The notes below the pieces were generated by a model, which had not been told where the DNA came from, did no database searches, and saw nothing but the letters and a program-made list of their open reading frames with translations. Source: Bacilli bacterium (lineage in GTDB: Bacteria > Bacillota_I > Bacilli_A > ML615J-28 > CAG-698). Taken from it: a stretch of DNA of 9,809 nt. Shown here piece by piece: positions 6,822-9,809 of the stretch (its first letter is position 1; each line of letters starts with the position of its first letter). The stretch is from the NCBI GenBank assembly GCA_016282055.1, contig JAEEJT010000180.1, forward strand, positions 1-9,809. Reading direction: 5' to 3'. A program made the translations under genes and the position numbers.

Positions 6822-7629
6822 AAATATCTTCCTCATCTAATTCATCTAAGTATTCTTCTTCTTGTTTAGGTCTTAATTCATCAATTAACATCATTCTTAA
6901 ATCATCTATTGATAGATTGTAGAATAAATCTCCTTTAACTCCTAGAGATATTCTTCCAGTTTCTTCTGAAACTACTACACTTATGGCATCACTTTCTTCA
7001 GTAATACCAAGTGCAGCTCTATGACGTGTACCAAATTTCTTATTAACCTTACTACTATTACTTGTTGGGAATACTGCACCAGCACAACTTATCCTGTTCC
7101 CTTGGATAATAACACCACCATCATGTAGTGGATTATTTGGGAAGAAGATTGATATTAATAAATCACTTGATAAATCAGCATATATTTTTTTACCTTTATC
7201 AATATAATTAGCTAAACTTATATCTCTTTCAATTACTATTAAACCGCCAATTCTTGCTTTTCTTAAATATTCAACAGCATTGATTATTTCATATACAAGT
7301 CTTTCTCTTTCATCAACCGTTAATATTTTATGTCTTCCTAGTAATTGTGTTTTACCTATTTGCTCTAAAACATTTCTAATTTCTGGTTGAAATATGATTA
7401 TTAATGCAAGTGGTCCCCACATAATAACATATTCTAATAATAATCCTATTGTAGTTAATCCTAAAAGTTCACTAAGAACTTTAAGTAATACTACTATAGC
7501 TACTCCTTTAAATAATAATGTTAATTTAACATTATTTCTAATATTTTTTAATATATAATACATCGCTAACCATACTAACGATATATCCAATATTTTCTTT
7601 AATATATCTATTATACCATCTAATGTCAT
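6805..7629 (-). CDS. cdaA: Diadenylate cyclase CdaA (membrane c-di-AMP synthase)
   Basis: CdaA joins two ATP into cyclic di-AMP, the second messenger that controls potassium and osmolyte transport and wall homeostasis. The 274 residues match the usual length. Three N-terminal membrane helices (about 13-30, 37-58, 61-80) are followed by a linker (FQPEIRNVLEQIG) and the DAC domain (about 100-250). Both catalytic motifs are present: LHDGGVII with D170 (DGA-type motif) and GTRHRAALG with R202-H203-R204. After RHR comes the ITEESDAISVVVSEETG stretch typical of the family. The C-terminal 25 residues are strongly acidic (13 Asp/Glu). The start ATG has AAAGG (7643-7639) 9 nt upstream. It overlaps cdaR by 17 nt, so they are one operon. 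All catalytic residues are intact, so it should be active. Confidence 0.97.
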   Translation of the reverse strand: MTLDGIIDILKKILDISLVWLAMYYILKNIRNNVKLTLLFKGVAIVVLLKVLSELLGLTTIGLLLEYVIMWGPLALIIIFQPEIRNVLEQIGKTQLLGRHKILTVDERERLVYEIINAVEYLRKARIGGLIVIERDISLANYIDKGKKIYADLSSDLLISIFFPNNPLHDGGVIIQGNRISCAGAVFPTSNSSKVNKKFGTRHRAALGITEESDAISVVVSEETGRISLGVKGDLFYNLSIDDLRMMLIDELRPKQEEEYLDELDEEDIYEENN

Positions 7630-7655
7630 ATCAATTTTCCTTTCATAACTACTCT

Positions 7656-7684
7656 ATTATACCAAATAAAACACAGTATGAAAA
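7656..7684 (-). promoter_or_regulatory. Promoter of cdaA-cdaR, extended -10
   Basis: On the minus strand TATAAT (7661-7656) is preceded by TTTGG, an extended -10 identical over 12 nt (ATTTGGTATAAT) to the LCP promoter. The -35 is weak (TTTTCA, 7684-7679, 17-nt spacer). The -35 lies inside the hairpin that ends the upstream gene. Confidence 0.65.
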
Positions 7685-7693
7685 TACCATGTT
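7664..7693 (-). terminator. Terminator-like hairpin after the 105-residue gene
   Basis: On the minus strand AACATGGTAT (7693-7684), loop TTTC, ATACTGTGTT (7679-7670): ten pairs including two G-U, then a short TTTATTT. It begins at the last base of the stop codon. It is weaker than the others here, so some readthrough into cdaA is likely. Confidence 0.55.
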
Positions 7694-8010
7694 TATTTCT
7701 TGTTCTCAGTTTGAACTTCTTTAGTTTCTACTGCAGTAAAAACAGGTACTTCAGTACTAGCCACAGCTGGTGTTGTAGAATCTGCAGCTTTCTTAGGCTT
7801 AACTGTCTTTTTTACTTCTTTTTTTGGTTCAACTTTAACATCTTGTATAGGTGCTACGTTTGAATCAACATGTGCAATCTTTCCAATAGCTTCTTTATAT
7901 AGTTTTTTTCTTTCCATTAAAAAGCCAATGATTGCCATTATAAGTATTACTGATACTACTACAGCAATATAATATAAAGGACCATTTAATACGTCTCTAT
8001 AAAATTCCAT
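7693..8010 (-). CDS. Small single-pass membrane protein with charged cytoplasmic tail, upstream of cdaA
   Basis: The product is 105 residues. The start ATG has SD AGAGGGA (8023-8017) at 6 nt. A short N-terminus (MEFYRDVLNGPLYY) is followed by one membrane helix (about 15-33) and the basic stretch ERKKLYKEAIGK, which by the positive-inside rule puts the C-terminus in the cytoplasm. Residues about 45-105 are low-complexity and probably disordered, rich in Lys, Glu, Pro, Val and Thr (VEPKKEVKKTVKPKK). I recognise no family. It has its own strong promoter and sits directly upstream of cdaA, separated by a leaky-looking terminator. The position suggests a link to the CdaA complex, but adjacency is the only evidence. 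Codon use and composition match its neighbours. Confidence 0.8.
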   Translation of the reverse strand: MEFYRDVLNGPLYYIAVVVSVILIMAIIGFLMERKKLYKEAIGKIAHVDSNVAPIQDVKVEPKKEVKKTVKPKKAADSTTPAVASTEVPVFTAVETKEVQTENKK

Positions 8011-8046
8011 AATCTATCCCTCTATTCTTTTATAATATATATGTTT

Positions 8047-8075
8047 ATTATAGCATGTTTTTCAATATATGTAAA
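8047..8075 (-). promoter_or_regulatory. Strong promoter of the 105-residue membrane protein
   Basis: On the minus strand TTTACA (8075-8070), a 17-nt spacer and TATAAT (8052-8047) with TGC immediately before it: a near-consensus -35, an ideal spacer and an extended -10. This is the best promoter in the window. It starts 4 bp after the GH5 stop codon. I see no terminator for the GH5 gene before it, so GH5 transcripts may also read in. Confidence 0.8.
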
Positions 8076-8078
8076 TTA

Positions 8079-9083
8079 TTATTTACTCAAGACATCCTTT
8101 ATATATTTACCACTTTCTGATAAAGAATTATCATTTATTATAGTATTATTTGGTAATAATAATGCAGATTTTTCATCTTTATCAGCTAATGACCAATTAA
8201 TATAACTAAGATTATTTTGATTAATAAATTTCATCCATTTATCTGCTTCTTCTATAAAAGGTCCACCATTTCCATCAGCATTACTTGTTCCCCATTCACT
8301 GATAAATATTGGTATATTATTATCAAGTGCTTTTTGAGCTTTTGCTCTTAAATCATCTTTATGTGTTCCTGCATAAAAATGAAGAGCATATGTAATATTT
8401 TCAAAGCCTATTCTATTATCAATAACTTTATCCACATCTTGACTATAATTAGGTGTACCAACTATTATTAATGAACTAGAGTTTTTTCTAATTATTGGGG
8501 CAATCTCATATGCATATGATTTTATATCATCCCATGTTGTGGAACCATTTGGTTCATTACATATTTCATATATTACATTTGGAATATACTTATATTTAGT
8601 ACTTATGTTGTTAAAAAACTCTTTTGCCTCTTCTTTGTGGTTATTTGGATTATTATCACTTAAAATATGCCAATCTATTATAACATACATGTCATTAGCT
8701 ATTATTAAATCTATATCTTTTACTAAAGTATCATATATGGCTCTATTGTCTAAATATCCGCCTTCTTTGGTATACATAGCAAGTCTAATAACATTAGCAC
8801 CCCAACTCTTCATAGTTTTAATATTTTCATCAGTTATTAAATAATCAAACCATTGTAGTCCATGAGAACTAATTCCTTTAAGCTGAATTTTTTCATTATA
8901 TTGATTTAATATATCTTTTCCCCTAACCTTTAAAGGACCATTGTATGATACATAATTATTTACCACTTTCTCTGGAGTATTTGTTGGTGTTGGTAATATT
9001 GGTGGCTCCTCTGGTTTTTCAATTGTATAGCTACATCCTGTTAATATTGATAAGCAAAATAACATAATCATCATCTTTTTCAT
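8079..9083 (-). CDS. GH5 endoglucanase-like lipoprotein (cellulase family)
   Basis: The product is 334 residues. Residues 1-16 are a lipoprotein signal peptide with lipobox LTGC (C17), so the enzyme is tethered to the membrane surface. A Pro/Thr-rich spacer (about 23-40) precedes a single catalytic TIM barrel (about 48-334). Family GH5 (subfamily 2-like, as in Bacillus endoglucanases) is shown by LKGISSHGLQWF, WGANVIRLAMYT, YVIIDWHIL, the acid/base motif NVIYEICNEPNG (E177), ALHFYAGTH and the nucleophile motif IFISEWGTS (E263). Both catalytic Glu are present. The likely reaction is hydrolysis of beta-1,4-glucan or a related beta-glucan; substrate specificity cannot be read from sequence. No carbohydrate-binding module is present. 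The start has SD AGGTGAT about 3 nt upstream, which is tight. No convincing promoter was identified in the gap to the divergent lipoprotein gene. Confidence 0.93.
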   Translation of the reverse strand: MKKMMIMLFCLSILTGCSYTIEKPEEPPILPTPTNTPEKVVNNYVSYNGPLKVRGKDILNQYNEKIQLKGISSHGLQWFDYLITDENIKTMKSWGANVIRLAMYTKEGGYLDNRAIYDTLVKDIDLIIANDMYVIIDWHILSDNNPNNHKEEAKEFFNNISTKYKYIPNVIYEICNEPNGSTTWDDIKSYAYEIAPIIRKNSSSLIIVGTPNYSQDVDKVIDNRIGFENITYALHFYAGTHKDDLRAKAQKALDNNIPIFISEWGTSNADGNGGPFIEEADKWMKFINQNNLSYINWSLADKDEKSALLLPNNTIINDNSLSESGKYIKDVLSK

Positions 9084-9123
9084 ACTATCACCTATATTAA
9101 TAATACTACAAATAATAAAAATA

Positions 9124-9132
9124 TGCTATAAT
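9124..9132 (+). promoter_or_regulatory. Extended -10 promoter candidate in the divergent gap
   Basis: TGC (9124-9126) followed by TATAAT (9127-9132) on the plus strand. The -35 region (TACTAC, 9104-9109) is poor, but a TGn extended -10 can work without one. Transcription would start near 9139 and meet the terminator at 9211-9240. Confidence 0.5.
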
Positions 9133-9138
9133 TAAAAT

Positions 9139-9240
9139 GAGTTGTTGAATATAAATAAAAATAAAGAAAGAGTTTAAAAAGTTCTTCTTTTTAAATATGC
9201 AAAAAAATTAGCAAATAGTTATCGACTATTGCTCTTTTTT
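9139..9240 (+). ncRNA. Candidate small RNA or attenuated leader upstream of the DUF4352-like lipoprotein
   Basis: Bounded by an extended -10 promoter on the left and an intrinsic terminator on the right, giving a transcript of about 100 nt. It contains an upstream A-U hairpin (TTTAAAAAG 9173-9181 / CTTTTTAAA 9187-9195) and the terminator hairpin. It holds no SD and no ORF longer than a few codons. It matches no riboswitch or RNA family I recognise. The downstream gene seems to have a separate promoter after the terminator, which favours a free RNA over an attenuator, but both fit. Confidence 0.35.
9211..9240. terminator. Intrinsic terminator inside the divergent intergenic gap
   Basis: GCAAATAGT (9211-9219, one bulged A), loop TATCG, ACTATTGC (9225-9232), then TCTTTTTT. 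The left side carries A7, so the hairpin also has a U-tract on the minus strand. A terminator between two divergent genes has no gene to end, which is why a short transcript is proposed here. Confidence 0.7.
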
Positions 9241-9250
9241 AGGATATAAT
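9222..9250 (+). promoter_or_regulatory. Promoter of the DUF4352-like lipoprotein gene
   Basis: TCGACT (9222-9227, 4 of 6 matches to TTGACA), a 17-nt spacer and a perfect TATAAT (9245-9250). The -35 falls in the loop and 3' arm of the preceding terminator hairpin. The SD AAAGGAG (9259-9265) follows, 10 nt before the ATG. Confidence 0.6.
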
Positions 9251-9275
9251 CAAATTAGAAAGGAGCTATGATTGA

Positions 9276-9809
9276 ATGAAGAAAAAGGTATTAAGTATAC
9301 TATTTATTGGAATTCTTACTCTTACTATTACAGGATGTGGTAGTGATAAAGAATCTAATTCTAATTCTAATAACAATTCAAACAACAACTATAATAATTC
9401 ATCTAACAATAAATATGAGAACAATACATCAAATTCTACAACTTCAACTATGAATAAAAAATATACTTTAGGTGATACTATTGTATTTGATGGATTAGAA
9501 ATAACTTTTGATTCTAATTATTCTTTTGTATCTGTTGATAATAGTTATTCAGAATACAATGGTCAACCAATTATTAAAATTGGTGTTAGTGTTAAGAATG
9601 TTTCTCAAGAAAAGAATCATTTAAATATGTTTTATTATGAGTTATTTGGATCTAATGGTACAGAATTAGATAGTGTATCTACATATTTCCATGGCGATTC
9701 AATTGACTTTGCCGGTGATTTAAAACCTGGTGCATCATATACAGCATACTTTTACATCATTTATGATGGTGATGGCGAATATAGCATTGATTTTGATAAT
9801 TATTCAGAA
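9276..9809 (+). CDS. DUF4352-like lipoprotein, 3' end outside window
   Basis: From ATG 9276-9278 the plus strand is open for 178 codons to the window edge, so the C-terminus is missing. Residues 1-20 are a lipoprotein signal peptide with lipobox ITGC (C21). Residues about 26-55 form an Asn/Ser-rich spacer. From about residue 65 a beta-sandwich pattern follows: YTLGDTIVFDGLEITF, IIKIGVSVKNVSQEKN, ELFGSNGTELDSV, then AGDLKPGASYTAYFYI and a GDGEYSIDFD strand. This matches the DUF4352/DUF5067 telokin-like immunoglobulin-fold lipoproteins common in Firmicutes, whose roles are mostly unknown. ATG 9268-9270 would encode only MIE and then stop, and is too close to the SD, so it is not the start. The gene is divergent from the GH5 lipoprotein and probably unrelated in function. 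Confidence 0.8.
   Translation, partial: MKKKVLSILFIGILTLTITGCGSDKESNSNSNNNSNNNYNNSSNNKYENNTSNSTTSTMNKKYTLGDTIVFDGLEITFDSNYSFVSVDNSYSEYNGQPIIKIGVSVKNVSQEKNHLNMFYYELFGSNGTELDSVSTYFHGDSIDFAGDLKPGASYTAYFYIIYDGDGEYSIDFDNYSE

Noticed and set aside
7678..7863. Plus-strand open frame of 61 codons, Phe/Cys-rich
   Set aside because: It is the complement of the Lys/Thr/Glu-rich tail of the 105-residue membrane protein, which has its own promoter and SD; no independent evidence supports the antisense frame.
8539..8844. Plus-strand open frame of 101 codons with membrane-like composition
   Set aside because: It lies entirely antisense to the GH5 catalytic domain, where catalytic motifs fix the coding strand.
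9197..9211. Four-codon ORF (MQKN) before the terminator at 9211, as a possible leader peptide
   Set aside because: It has no SD and no run of regulatory codons.
9084..9275. Riboswitch or T-box in the divergent gap
   Set aside because: No recognisable T-box or known riboswitch core motif is visible; only simple hairpins are present.
9268..9279. Three-codon ORF (ATG ATT GAA TGA) whose stop overlaps the lipoprotein ATG
   Set aside because: The SD is only 2 nt from this ATG, too close for initiation, while it is 10 nt from ATG 9276. The overlap looks coincidental.
1..9809. Mycoplasma genetic code (TGA = Trp) suggested by the strong AT bias
   Set aside because: All recognisable proteins are complete with TGA as stop, conserved Trp positions are TGG, and wall-synthesis genes argue for a walled cell.

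Overview
The window reads as chromosomal DNA of a low-GC Gram-positive (Bacillota) bacterium, probably an uncultured gut Bacilli or Erysipelotrichia/RF39-like lineage; the lineage is an inference from gene content. It is very AT-rich, and its coding, promoter and terminator style is that of Firmicutes. A peptidoglycan hydrolase, an LCP cell-wall ligase and several lipobox lipoproteins imply a walled, monoderm cell. Every Trp I read is TGG and no gene depends on reading through TGA, so there is no sign of the mycoplasma code.

Layout. Positions 1-1637 (minus) hold the first 545 residues of a secreted GH73 glucosaminidase that runs off the left edge. It is divergent from a 509-residue LytR-CpsA-Psr protein (1810-3339, plus). 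A bidirectional terminator separates that gene from a tRNA-Ile(GAT) (3374-3450, minus) with its own promoter. Next on the minus strand are a membrane-anchored, cysteine-free thioredoxin-fold protein (3560-4075) and a LolA/YdcC-like lipoprotein (4143-5135), each with its own terminator. A 64-residue DUF378 membrane protein (5249-5443, plus) converges through a palindromic terminator on the c-di-AMP pair cdaA-cdaR (7629-5478, minus). Upstream of cdaA are a 105-residue single-pass membrane protein (7693-8010) and a GH5 endoglucanase-like lipoprotein (8079-9083), both minus. The 192-bp divergent gap 9084-9275 holds an extra plus-strand promoter and a hairpin terminator, possibly a roughly 100-nt RNA. 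A DUF4352-like lipoprotein (9276 onward, plus) runs off the right edge.

Taken together this is a cell-envelope neighbourhood: wall hydrolysis (GH73), attachment of wall glycopolymers (LCP), c-di-AMP signalling linked to wall homeostasis and osmolyte balance (CdaA/CdaR), and several anchored extracytoplasmic proteins. Most transcription units are short and individually terminated. I see no mobile element, CRISPR array, phage gene or defence system. The most unusual items are the 9124-9250 RNA/attenuator candidate, the small membrane protein beside cdaA, and the cysteine-less thioredoxin-like protein.
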